A DNA stretch of 64,000 bases, taken from positions 14,774,001-14,838,000 of the forward strand of contig NW_027480422.1 of assembly GCF_051401765.1 (NCBI RefSeq), in the 5' to 3' direction. Shown here one piece after another: positions 26,256 to 37,422 of the stretch; the stretch's first letter is position 1; the number at the start of each line of letters is the position of its first letter. Source of the stretch: Calliopsis andreniformis (taxonomy: Eukaryota > Arthropoda > Insecta > Hymenoptera > Andrenidae). The notes beneath the pieces were generated by a model. That model was given only the letters and a program-made list of their open reading frames with translations, did no database searches and was not told where the DNA came from. The translations under genes and the position numbers were made by a program.

Positions 26256-27350
26256 GTAGAAATGACCATTACCTTCACACTGTTTGCGATTATTCATTTT
26301 ATACGATGGTAAAACTGTTGTATTTATTTTGTATTTTATGCTTCTGGCATTGACTTCTAAGGCCCTAGCTATTCCATCTGGTGGAGCAACGCCCTAGAGT
26401 GGAGCCTAGGTCGCCCGAAACGTGGAAATGACCATAGCTTTCACACTGGTTGCAATTGTTCCTGTTAGACAAGTGAAAAACTGTTGTATTTATATTGTAT
26501 TTTATGCTTCTGGCGTTGACTTCTTAGGCCCTATCTATTCGATCTGGCGGAGCAACGCCCTAGAGTGTAGCCTAGGTTGCCCGGAATGTAGAAATGACCA
26601 TCACTTTTACACTGGTTGCAATTATTCTTGTTATACGATCGAAAAACTGTTGTATTTATTTTGTATTTTGTGCCTCTGGCGTTGACTCCTAAGGCCGTAG
26701 CTATTCGATTAGTTGGAGCAACGCCCTAGAGAGAAGCCTAGGTTGCCCGGAACGTAGAAATGACCATGTCTTTCACACTGGTTGCGATTATTCCTGTTAT
26801 ACGATGGAAAAACTGTTGTACTTATATTATATTTTATGCTTCAGGCGTTGACTTCTAAGGGCGTTGCTATTGGATGTGGTGGAGAAACGCCCTAGAGTGA
26901 AGCCTAGGTTGCCGGAAGTAGAAATGACCATTACCTCCACACTGTATGCAATTATTCATTTTATACAATGGAGAAACTGTTGTATTTATATTGTTTTTCA
27001 TAGTTATGGCGTTGACTTCTAAGGCTGTAGCTATTCGATGTGGTGGAGCAATGCCCTAGAGTGAAGCCTAGGATGCCCGCAACGTAGAAATGACCATATT
27101 TTTCACACTGTTTGCAATTATTCCTGTTATACGATTGAAAAACTGTTGTATTTATATTGTATTTTATGCTTCTGGCGTTGACTTCAAAGGCCGCAGCTAT
27201 TCGATGTGGTGGAGCAACGCCCTAGAGTGAAGCCTAGGTTGCCCGGAACGTAGAGATGACCAGAGCTTTCACACTGGTTGCAATTATTCCTGTTATACAA
27301 GTGAAAAACTGTTGTATTTATATTGTATTTTATGCTTCTGGCGTTGACTT
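26232..27350 (+). repeat. Seven-monomer block, copy 2 (pair with 20755-21875)
   Basis: Second copy of the block at 20755-21875. It has lost 2 bp in one monomer (TTGCCGGAAGTAG near 26911 against TTGCCCGGAAAGTAG near 21429). After about 27350 the copies part: this one continues with AAAGGCCGCAGC where the other has CTGGGCCCTAAC. Confidence 0.82.
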
Positions 27351-27729
27351 CAAAGGCCGCAGCTATTCGATGTGGTGGAGCAACGCCCTAGAGTGAAGCC
27401 TAGGTTGCCCGGAACGTAGAAATGACCGTTACTTTCACACTGTTTGCAAATGTACATTACATACGATGGAAAAGCTGTTGTATTAATATTGTATTTTATG
27501 CTTCTGGCGTTGACTTCTTAGGCCCTAACTATTTGATCTGGTGGAGCACCGCCCTGTAGTGAAGCCTAGGTTGCCCGGAACGTGGAAATGACCATAACTT
27601 TCACACTGGTTTCAATTATTCGTTTTATACAATGGAAAAACCGTTCTATTTATTTTGTATTTTATGCTTCTGGCGTTGACTTCTATGACCCTAACTATTT
27701 GGTCTGGTGGAGCGACGCCCTAGGGTGAA

Positions 27730-28345
27730 GCCTAGGTTGCCCGGAACGTGGAAATGACCATAACTTTCACACTGGTTGCAATTATTCGTTCTATACAATG
27801 GAAAAACTGTTGTATTTATTTTGTATTTTATGCTTCGGGCGTTGACTTCTAAGGCCCTAACTATTGAATCTGGTGGATCCACGCCCTAGAAAGAAGCCTA
27901 GGTTACCCGGAATGTAGAAATGACCATTACTTTCACACTGGCTGCAATTATTCGTTCTATACAATGGAAAAACTGTTGTATTTATTTTGTATTTTATGCT
28001 TCGGGCGCTGACTTCTAACGCCCTAACTATTTGATCTGGTGGAGTACCGCCCTAGAGTGAAGCCTAGGTTGCCCGGAACATAGACAAGACCATCACCTTC
28101 ACTCTGGTTACAATTATTCCTGTAATACGATGGAAAAGCTGTTGCATTTTTATTGTACTTTATGCTTCTGGCGTGGACTTCTTCGGCCCTACCTATTCGA
28201 TCTGGTGGAGCAACGCCCTAGGGTGGAGCCTAGGTTGCCCAGAACGTAGAAATGACCATAAGTTTCATACTGGTTGCAATTATTCGTTTTATACAATGGA
28301 AAAACAGTTGTATTTATATTGTGTTTTATGCTTCAGGCGTTGACT
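27730..28345 (+). repeat. Block shared with 46122-46737 and its copy at 62685-63300
   Basis: Nearly four monomers that match about 46122-46737, 18392 bp away, and hence its copy at 62685-63300. Rare shared variants are a BamHI site in GGTGGATCCACGCC (27871), GCCCTAGAAAGAAGCC, GGAGTACCGCC, GGAACATAGACAAGACC (28075) and CCTGTAATACG. The flanks differ. This is a dispersed duplication and not a tandem one. Confidence 0.82.
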
Positions 28346-28417
28346 TCTAAGGCCCTAACTATTCGATCTGGCGGAGCAGCGCCCTAGAGTGAAGCCTAGG
28401 TTACCCGGAATGTAGAA

Positions 28418-28740
28418 ATGACCAGCACCTTCACACTGTTTGCTATTATCCATTTTATACGATGGAAAAACTATTGTACCTTTATTGTATTTTATGCTTC
28501 GGGCGTTGACTTCTAAGGCCCTAACTATTCGATCTGGTGGAGCAACGACCTGGAGTCAAGCCGAGGTTGCCCGGAACGTAGAAATGACCATAACTTTCAC
28601 ACTGGTTGCAATTATCCGTTTTATACGATGGAAAAGCTGTTGTATTTTTACTGTACTTTACGCTTCTGGCGTTAAGTTCTTGGGCCCTAACTATTCGATA
28701 TGGTTGAGCAACGCCCCAGAGTGAAGCCTAGGTTGCCCGG
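28418..28740 (+). repeat. Two-monomer block shared with ~53948-54252 and ~56438-56742
   Basis: Immediately right of the previous block, these two monomers match another distant region instead. Shared rare variants are AACTATTGTACC, AACGACCTGGAGTCAAGCCG (28545) and GCGTTAAGTTCTTGGGCCC. The matches lie in both copies of the 15-mer duplication. Adjacent segments here thus have their closest relatives in two different downstream domains. Confidence 0.8.
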
Positions 28741-30077
28741 AACGTGGAAATGACCATAACTTTCATACTGGTTGCAATCATTCGTTTTATACGATGGAAA
28801 AACTGTTGTATTTATTTTGTATTTGGTGCTTCTGGCGTTGACTTCTTAGGCCCTAACTGTTAGATGTGGACGACCAACGCCCTAGAGTGAAGCCTAGGTT
28901 GCCCGGAACGTAGAAATGACCATATCTTTCAGACTGGTTGCAATTATTCCTGTTATACGATGAAAAAAATGTTGTATTTTTATTGTATTTTATGCTTCAT
29001 GCGTTGACTTCTAAGTCCCTAGCTATTCGATCTGGTGTAGCAACGGCCTAGAGTGAAGCCTAGGTTGCCCGGGACGTAGGAATGACCATCACCTTCACTC
29101 TGGTTGCAATCATTCATTTTATACAATGGAAAGACTGTTGTATTTATATTGTTTTTTATAGTTATGGCGTTGACTTCTAAGGCCGTAGCTATTCGATGTG
29201 GGGGAGCAATGCCCTAGAGTGAAGCCTAGGATGCCCGCAGCGTAGAAATGACCATACCTTTCACACTGTTTGCGATTATTCGTTTTATACGATGGAAAAA
29301 CTGTTGTATTTTTATTTTATTTTATGCTTCTAGCGATGACTTCTAAGACCCTAGCTATTCGATCTGGTGGAGCAACGCCCAAGGGTGAAGCCTAGGTTGC
29401 GCGGAACGTTGAAATGACCATCACCTTCACACGGTTTGCGATTATTCATTTTATACGATGGTAAAACTGTTGTACATATATCGTATTTTATGCTTCTGGC
29501 GTTGACTTCTTAGGCCCTAACTATTCGATCAGGAGGAGCAACGCCCGAGGGTGAAGCCTAGGTTGCCCGAAACGTAGAAATGACCAAAGCTTTCATACTG
29601 GTTGCAATTATTCGTTTTATACGATGGAAAAACTGTTGTATTTATTTTGTATTTGGTGCTTCTGGCGTTGACTTCTTAGGCCCTAACTGTTAGATGTGGA
29701 GGGCCAACGCCCTAGAGTGAAGCCTAGGTTGCCCGGAACGTAGAAATGACCGTTACTTTCACACTGTTTGCAAATGTACATTACATACGATGGAAAAGCT
29801 GTTGTATTAATATTGTATTTTATGCTTCTGGCGTTGACTTCTATGGCCCTAACTATTTGGTCTGGTGGAGCAACGCCCTAGGGTGAAGCCTAGGTTGCCC
29901 GGAACGTAGAAATGACCATTACCTTCACACTGTTTGCGATTATTCATTTTATACGATGGTAAAGCTGTTGTGCATACATCGTATTTTATGCTTCTGGCGT
30001 TGACTTCTTAGGCCTTAACTATTCGATAAGGTGGAGCAACGCCCTAGGGTGAAGCCTAGGTTGCCAGGAACGTAGAA

Positions 30078-30733
30078 ATGACCATAACTTTCATACTGGT
30101 TGCAACTATTCGTTTTATACGATGGAAAAACTGTTGTATTTATTTTGTATTTGGTGCTCCTGGCGTTGACTTCTTAGGCCCTAGCTATTGGACCTGGTGG
30201 AGCAGCGCCCTAGGGTGAAGCCTAGGTTGCCCGGAACGTGGAAATGACCATAACTATCAGACTGATTGCAATTACTCGTTTTATACGATGGAAAGACTGT
30301 TCTATTTTTATTGTATTTTATAGTTGTGGCGATGTGTTCTAGGTCCGTAGCTATTCGATGTGGTTGAGCAACGCCCTAGAGTGAAGCCTAGGATGCCCGC
30401 AGCGTAGAAATGACCATACCTTTCACATTGTTTGCAATTATTCATATTATACAGTGGAAAAACTGTTGTATTTATATTGCATTTTATGCTTCTGGCATTG
30501 ACTTCTAAGGCCCTAACTATTCAATGTGGTGGAGCAACGTCCTAGAGTGAAGCCTAGGTTGCCCGGAACGTAGAAATGACCATAGCTTTCACACTGGTTG
30601 CAATTATTCTTGTTATACGATCGAAAAACTGTTGTATTTATTTTGTATTTTATGCCACTGGCGTTGACTCCTAAGGCCGTAGCTATTCGATGTGGTGGAG
30701 CAACGCCCTAGAGTGAAGCCTAGGTTGCCCGGA
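30078..30733 (+). repeat. Four-monomer block, copy 2 of 3
   Basis: It carries the same order and signatures as 25598-26255, with small substitutions (ATTGTTTGC for ACTGTTTGC, and TATTTTTATTG for TATTTATATTG). The flanking monomers differ on both sides, so only this block was shared. Confidence 0.83.
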
Positions 30734-32900
30734 AAGTACAAATGACCATTACCTCCACGCTGTTTGCAATTATTCATTTTATACAATGGAGAAACTGTTG
30801 TATTTATATTGTTTTTTATAGTTATGGCGTTGACTTCATAGGCCCTAACTATTGGATCTGGTGGACCAACGCCCTAGAGTGAAGCCTAGGTTGCCCGGAA
30901 CGTAGAAATGACCATTACCTTCACACTGTTTGCGATTATTCATTTTATACGATGGTAAAACTGTTGTGTTTATTTTGTATTTTATGCTTCTGGCATTGAC
31001 TTCTAAGGCCCTAGCTATTCCATCTGGTGGAGCAACGCCCTAGAGTGGAGCCTAGGTCGCCCGAAACGTGGAAATGACCATTACTTTCACTCTGGTTGCA
31101 ATTATTCCAGCTATACGATGGACAAACTGTTGGATTTTGATTGTACTTTATGCTTCAGGCGTTGACTTCTTAGGCCCTAACTATTCGCTCTGGTGGAACA
31201 ACGCCCTAGGGTGAAGCCTAGGTTGCCCGGAACGTGGAAGTGACCATAACTTTCACAATGGTTGCAATTATTCGTTCTATACAATGGAAAAACTGTTGTA
31301 TTTATTTTGTATTTTATGCTTCTGGCGTTGACTTCTAAGGCCCTAGCTATTCGATTTGGCCGAGCAACGCCCTAGAGTGAAGCCTAGGTTGCCCGGAACG
31401 TAGAAATGACCATTACTTCCACACTGTTTGCAATTATTCATTTTATACGATGGAAAAACTGTTGTACTTACATTGTATTTTATGTTTCTGGCGTTGACTT
31501 CTTAGGCCCTAACTATTCGATGTGGTTGAGCAACGCCCTAGAGTGAAGCCTAGATTGCCCGGAACGTAGAAATGACCATAGCTTTCATACTGGTTGCAAT
31601 TATTCGTTTTATACAATGGAAAAACTGTTCTACTTATATTGTATTTTATGCATCTGGCATTCACTTCTAAGGCCCTAACTATTCGATGTGGTGGTGCAAC
31701 GCCCTAGAGCGAAGCCTAGGTTGCCCGTAACGTGGAAATGACAATTACTTTCACACTGGTTGCAATTATTCCTGTTATACGATGAACAAACTGTTGGATT
31801 TTTATTGTACTTTATGCTTCTGGCGTTGACTTCTAAGGCCCTATGTATTCGATCTGGTGGAGCGATGCCACTGAGTTAAGTCTAGGATGCCCGGAACGTA
31901 GAAGTGACCATTACTTTCACACTGGTTGCAATTATTCGTGATAAACGATGGAAAAACTGTTGTACATATATCGTATTTTATGCTTCTGGCGTTGACTTCT
32001 CAGGCCCTAACTATTCGATCTGGTAGAGCATCGCCCTAGGGTGAAGCCTAGGTTGCCCGGAACGTAGAAGTGGCCATTACTTTCACACTGGTTGCAATTA
32101 TTCGTTTTATACGATGGAAAAACTGTTGTACGTATATCGTATTTTATGCTTCTGGCGTTAACTTCTTAGGCCCTAACTATTCGATCTTGTGGAACAGCGC
32201 CCTAGAGTGAAGCCTAGGTTGCCCGGAACGTAGAAATGAACAATTACTTTCACACTGGTTGTAATTACTCCAGTTATACGATGGAAAATCTGTTGTATTT
32301 ATATTGTATTTTATGCTTCTTGCGTTCACTACTTGGGCCCTAACTCTTCGACCTGATGGAGCACCGCCCTAGAGTGAAGCCGAGGTTGCCTGGAACGTGG
32401 AAATGACCATTACCTTCACACTGGTTGCAATTATCCGTTTTATACGATGGATAAACTGTTGTACATATATCGTATTTTATGCTTCTGGCGTTGACTTCTT
32501 AGGCCCTAACTATTCGATCTGGTGGAGCAACGCCCTAGAGTGAAGCCTAGGTTGCCCGGAACGTATAAATGACCATAACTTTCACACTGGTTGCAATTAT
32601 CCCTTTTATACAATGGAAAAGCTGTTGTATCTTTATTGAACTTTATGCTTCTGGCGTTAACTTCTCGTGCCCTGACTATTCGATCTGGTGGAGCAACGCC
32701 CTAGAGTGAAGCCTAGGTTGCCCGGAACGTAGAAATGGCCATTACTTTCACACTGTTTGCAATTATTCATTTTATACGATGGAAAAGCTGTTGTATTTAT
32801 ATTGTATTTTATGCTTCTGGCGTTGACTTCTTAGGCCCTAACTATTCGATCTGGTGGAGCAACGCCCTAGTGTGAAGCCTAGGTTGCCCGGAACGTAGAA

Positions 32901-33558
32901 ATGGCCATAGCTTTCATACCGGTTGCAATTATTCGCTTTATACGATGGAAAAACTGTTGTATTTATTTTGTATTTGGTGCTCCTGGCGTTGACTTCTTAG
33001 GCCCTAGCTATTGGACCTGGTGGAGCAGCGCCCTAGGGTGAAGCCTAGGTTGCCCGGAACGTGGAAATGACCATAACTATCAGACTGGTTGCAATTACTC
33101 GTTTTATACGACGGAAAGACTGTTCTATTTATATTGTATTTTATAGTTATGGCGATGTGTTCTAGGTCCGTAGCTATTCGATGTGGTTGAGCAACTCCCT
33201 AGTGTGAAGCCTAGGATGCCCGCAGCGTAGAAATGACCATACCTTTCACACTGTTTGCAATTATTCATATTATACAGTGGAAAAACAGTTGTATTTATAT
33301 TGCATTTTATGCTTCTGGCATTGACTTCTAAGGCCCTAACTATTCGATGTGGTGGAGCAACGTCCTAGAGTGAAGCCTAGGTTGCCCGGAACGTAGAAAT
33401 GACCATAGCTTTCACACTGGTTGCAATTATTCTTGTTATACGATCGAAAAACTGTTGTATTTATTTTGTATTTTATGCCACTGGCGTTGACTCCCAAGGC
33501 CGTAGCTATTCGATGTGGTGGAGCAACGCCCTAGAGTGAAGCCTAGGTTGCCCGGAAC
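32901..33558 (+). repeat. Four-monomer block, copy 3 of 3
   Basis: Third copy. It starts like copy 1 (CATAGCTTTCATAC followed by TTCGCTTTATACG) and not like copy 2, so copies 1 and 3 are closer at the left edge. It ends before a GAAATCACGATG variant that is unique in this neighbourhood. Confidence 0.82.
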
Positions 33559-34478
33559 GTAGAAATCACGATGTCTTTCACACTGATTGCAATTATTCAT
33601 TTTATACGATGGAAAAACTGTGGTATTTTTATTTTATTTTATGCTTCAGGCGTTGACCTCTAAGGCCGTAGCTATTGGATGTGGTGCAGCAACGCCCTAG
33701 AGTGAAGCCTAGGTTGCCCGGAACGTAGAAATGGCCATTACTTTCACACTGGTTGCAATTATTCGTTTTATACGATGGAAAAACTGTTGTACATATATCG
33801 TATTTTATGATTCGGGCGTTGACTTCTTAGGCCCTAACTATTCGATCTGCTGTACCAACGCCCCAGAGTGAAGCCTAGGTTGCCCGGAACGTAGGAATGA
33901 CCATTACTTTCACACTGTTTGCAATTATTCATTTTATACGATGGAAAAGCTGTTGTATTTATATTGTATTTTATGCTTCTGGCGTTGTCTTCTAAGGCCC
34001 TAGCTATTCGATCTGGCGGAGGAGCGCCCTAGAGTGCAGCCTGGGTTGCCCGGAACGTAGAAATGACCATAACTATCACACTGGTTGCAATTATTCGTTT
34101 TATACAATGGAAAAACTGTTCTATTTATATTGTATTTTATGATTCTGGCGTTAACTTCTTAGGCCCTAACCATTCGATCTTGTGGAACAGCGCCCTAGAG
34201 TGAAGCCTAGGTTGCCCGGAACGTAGAAATGACCATTACTTTCACACTGGTTGCAATTATTCCTGTTATACGATGAACAAACTGTTGGATTTTTATTGTA
34301 CTTTATGCTTCTGGCGTTGACTTCTAAGGCCCTATGTATTCGATCTGGTGGAGCGATGCCACTGAGTTAAGTCTAGGATGCCCGGAACGTAGAAGTGACC
34401 ATTACTTTCACACTGGTTGCAATTATTCGTGATAAACGATGGAAAAACTGTTGTACATATATCGTATTTTATGCTTCT

Positions 34479-34547
34479 GGCGTTGACTTCTTAGGCCCTA
34501 ACTATTCGATCTGGTGGAGCAACGCCCTAGAGTGAAGCCTAGGTTGC
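34479..34547. other. Recurrent dyad symmetries in the conserved part of the monomer (example)
   Basis: Two short inverted repeats occur in a typical monomer; this example sits at a monomer junction. The first has perfect 7-bp arms, GGCGTTG (34479-34485) and CAACGCC (34520-34526), 34 bp apart. The second has GCAA (34519-34522) plus CCTAG (34526-34530) facing CTAGG (34539-34543) plus TTGC (34544-34547), with an 8-nt loop and a 3-nt bulge. Both recur in most monomers. Many monomers carry one-sided changes such as GGCATTG or CAATGCC without a matching change in the partner arm. Pairing is therefore not clearly selected, and the symmetry may be incidental or a protein-binding site. Confidence 0.6.
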
Positions 34548-34702
34548 CCGGAACGTAGAAATGACCATAACTTTCACACTGGTTGCAATTATCCCTTTTA
34601 TACGATGGAAAAGCTGTTGTATTTTTATTGTACTTTATGCTTCTGGCGTTAACTTCTCGTGCCCTAACTATTCGATCTGGTGGAGCAACGCTCGATAGTG
34701 AA
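34537..34702 (+). repeat. Representative near-consensus 166-bp monomer
   Basis: This is one complete monomer close to the consensus, given as a reference unit. It begins at GCCTAGG and ends just before the next GCCTAGG. By hand count the consensus has 68 G+C in 166 bp (41%). Positions 51-100 hold only about 20% GC (T/A-rich, with TTTATAC, an A-run of about five, and TTGTATTT), while the remaining 116 bp is about 50% GC. There are about seven CpG sites per consensus unit: CCCGG, AACGT, TTCGT, TACGA, GGCGT, TTCGA and AACGC. The length is close to that of a chromatosome, which is compatible with one nucleosome per monomer (inference). Confidence 0.95.
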
Positions 34703-37058
34703 GCCTAGGTTGCGCGGAACGTAGAACTGACCATTACTTTCACACTGTTTGCGATTATTCATTTTATACGATGGTAAAACTGTTGTACATATATCGTATT
34801 TTATGCTTCGGGCGTTGACTTCTTAGGGCCTAACTATTCGATCAGGTGGAGCAACGCCCTAGGGTGAAGCCTAGGTTGCCCGGAACGTGGAAATGACCAT
34901 AACTTACATACTGGTTGCAATTATTCGTTTTATACGATGGAAAAACTGTTGTATTTATTTTGTATTTGGTGCTTCTGGCGTTGACTTCTTAGGCCCTAAC
35001 TGTTAGATGTGGAGGACCAACGCCCTAGAGTGAAGCCTAGGTTGCCCGGAACGTAGAAATGACCATGCCATTCACACTGGTTGCAATTACTCATTTTATG
35101 CGATGGAAAAACTGTTGTACATATATCGTATTTTATGCTTCTGGCATTGACTCCTTAGGCCCTAACTATTCAATCTGGTGGAGCAACGTCCTAGGGTGAA
35201 GCCTAGGTAGCCCGGAACGTAGAAATGACCATAACTATCAGACTGGTTGCAATTATTCGTTTTATACGATGGATAGAATGTTGTATTTATATTGTATTTT
35301 ATAGTTATGGCGCTGTCTTCTAGGGCCGTAGCTATTCGATGTGGTTGAGCAACGCCCTAGTGTGAAGCCTAGGTTGCCGGGAACGTAGAAATGACCATTA
35401 CTTCCACACTGTTTGCAATTATTCATATTATACAGTGGAACAACTGTTGTATTTATATGGCGTTTTATGCTTCTGGCATTGACTTCTAAGGCCCTAGCTA
35501 TTCGATGTGGTGGAGCCACGCCGTAGAGTGTAGCCTAGGTTGCCCGGAACGTAGAAATGAACATAGCTTTCACACTGGTTGCAATTATTCCTGTTATACA
35601 AGGGAAAAACTGTTGCATTTATATTGTATTTTATGCTTCTGGCGTTGACTTCTTAGGCACTAACTATTCGATCTGATGGAGCATAGCCCTAGAGTGAAGC
35701 CTAGGTTGCCCGGAATGTAGAAATGACCATCACTTTCAAACTGGTTGCAATTATTCTTGTTATACGATGGAAAAACTGTTGTATTTATTTTGTATTTTAA
35801 GCCACTGGCGTTGACTCCTAAGGCTGTAGCTATTCGATGTGGTGGAGCAACGCCTTAGAGTGAAGCCTAGGTTGCCCGGAACGTAGAAATGACCATGTCT
35901 TTCACACTGGTTGCAATTATTCCTGTTATACGATGGTAAAACTGTTGTATTTATATTATATTTTATGCTTCAGACGTTGACTTCTAAGGCCGTAGCTATT
36001 CGATGTGGTGGAGCAACGCCCTAGAGTGAAGCCTAGGTTGCCCGGAACGTAGAAATGACCATAGCATTCACACTGGTTGCAATTACTCGTTTTATACGAT
36101 GGAAAGACTGTTGTATTTATATTGTATTTTATAGTTATGGCGTTGTCTTCTAGGGCCGTAGCTATTGGATCTGGCGGACCAACGTCCTAGAGTGAAGCCT
36201 AGGTTGCCCGGAACGTAGAAATGACCATAACATTCATACTGGTTGCAATTATTTCTGTTATACAAGGGAAAAACTGTTGTATTTTTATTGTATTTTATGC
36301 TTCTGGCGTTGACTTCTTAGGCCCTAACCATTCGATCTGGTGGAGCAACGCCCTAGAGTGTAGCCTAGGTTGCACGGAACGTAGAAATGACCATTACTTC
36401 CTCACTGTTTGCAATTATTCATTTTATACAATCGAAAAACTGTTGTATTTATATTGTTTTTTATAGTATTGGCGTTCACTTCTAAGGCCGTAGCTATTCG
36501 ATGTGGTGGAGCAATGCCCTAGAGTGAAGCCTAGGATGCCCGAAACGTAGAAATGACCATATCTTTCACACAGTTTGCAATTATTCCTGTTATACGATTC
36601 AAAAACTGTTGTATTTATATTGTATTTTATGCTTCTGGCGTTGACTTCTAAGGCCGCAGCTATTCGATGTGGTGGAACGACGCCCTAGAGTGCAGCCTAG
36701 GTTGCCCGTATCGTAGAAATGGCCATACCTTTCACACTGGTTGCAATTATTCCTGTTATACGATGGTAAAACTGTTGTATTTCTATTGTATTTTATGCTT
36801 CTGGCGTTGACTTGTTAGGCCCTAACTATTCGATCTGGTGGAGCAACGCCCTAGAGAGAAGCCTAGATTGCCCGGAACGTAGAAATGACATTAACTATCA
36901 AACTGGTTGCAATTACTCGTTTTATACGATGGAAAGACTGTTGTATTTATATTGTGTTTTATAGTTATGGCGTTGTCTTCTAGGGCCGTACCTATTCGAT
37001 GTGGTTGAGCAACGCCCTAGAGTGAAGCCTAGGTTGCCCGGAACGTAGAAATGACCAT

Positions 37059-37422
37059 TACTTTCACACCGGTTGCAATTATTCGTTTTATACGATGGAA
37101 AAACTGTTGTACGTATATCGTATTTTATGATTCTGGCGTTAACTTCTTAGGCCCTAACCATTCGATCTTGTGGAACAGCGCCCTAGAGTGAAGCCTAGGT
37201 TGCCCGGAACGTAGAAATGACCATTACTTTCACACTGGTTGCAATTACTCCAGTTATACGATGGAAAATCTGTTGTATTTATATTGTATTTTATGCTTCT
37301 TGCGCTCACTACTTAGGCCCTAACTATTCGACCTGATGGAGCACCGCCCTAGAGTGAAGCAGAGGTTGCCTGGAACGTAGAAATGACCATTACCTTCACA
37401 CTGGTTGCAATTATTCGTTTTA
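37059..37422 (+). repeat. About two diverged monomers between HOR E copies
   Basis: This spacer completes the 18-mer but is not a close match to the equivalent 34071-34434. Part of it (AACTCCAGTTATACG, CTTCTTGCGCTCACTAC, GACCTGATGGAGCACCGCC) instead resembles 32095-32705, thirty monomers upstream. The two 18-mer units therefore share about 16 monomers and differ in two. Confidence 0.8.

Larger units (their letters stand above)
18526..34434 (+). repeat. Patchwork domain of shuffled short monomer blocks
   Basis: About 96 monomers with no single HOR period. Instead, blocks of two to seven monomers recur at several spacings, all in register; the main ones are listed separately. Others are 23340-23760 matching 24170-24590 (5 monomers, 830 bp), 24895-25450 matching 27050-27610 (13 monomers minus 2 bp) and 31740-32030 matching 34230-34520 (15 monomers plus 1 bp). 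Small indels lie at ~23276 (1 bp lost, GAAATACC), ~26911 (2 bp lost, TTGCCGGAAGTAG) and ~32240 (1 bp gained, TGAACAATTAC). I see no non-satellite sequence in this region. Confidence 0.85.
34435..37058 (+). repeat. HOR E, 18-mer copy 1 (near-identical segment, 2624 bp)
   Basis: It matches 37423-40046 at an offset of 2988 bp, exactly 18 x 166. By eye only a few substitutions are seen, for example at 34906 (A against T at 37894) and 36409 (T against A at 39397). The similarity starts after GTGATAAACGATGG (here) against GTTTTATACGATGG (copy 2). It ends where ATGACCATTACTTTC here faces ATGACCATAACTATC at 40047. Confidence 0.93.

Noticed and set aside
34443..34475. AT-rich part of the monomer as a promoter or polyadenylation signal
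   Set aside because: TATA-like strings such as TATTTATA occur in almost every monomer simply because the segment is ~80% A/T. There is no linked gene and I saw no AATAAA signal.
34496..34501. CCCTAA in each monomer, resembling one unit of a telomere repeat
   Set aside because: It is a single hexamer embedded in GGCCCTAACTATTC, with no tandem run anywhere. This is expected by chance.
34501..34512. TATTCGATCTGG as a polymerase III B box
   Set aside because: Only the TTCGA core fits GGTTCGANTCC; the flanks do not, and no A box lies at a suitable distance. No tRNA or SINE-like body is present.
34537..34553. Possible CENP-B box on the minus strand of the CCCGGAACGTAGAAAT segment
   Set aside because: The reverse complement has CGGG at the right place, but the TTCG half and the central A of the box (NTTCGNNNNANNCGGGN) are missing, so it does not meet the consensus.
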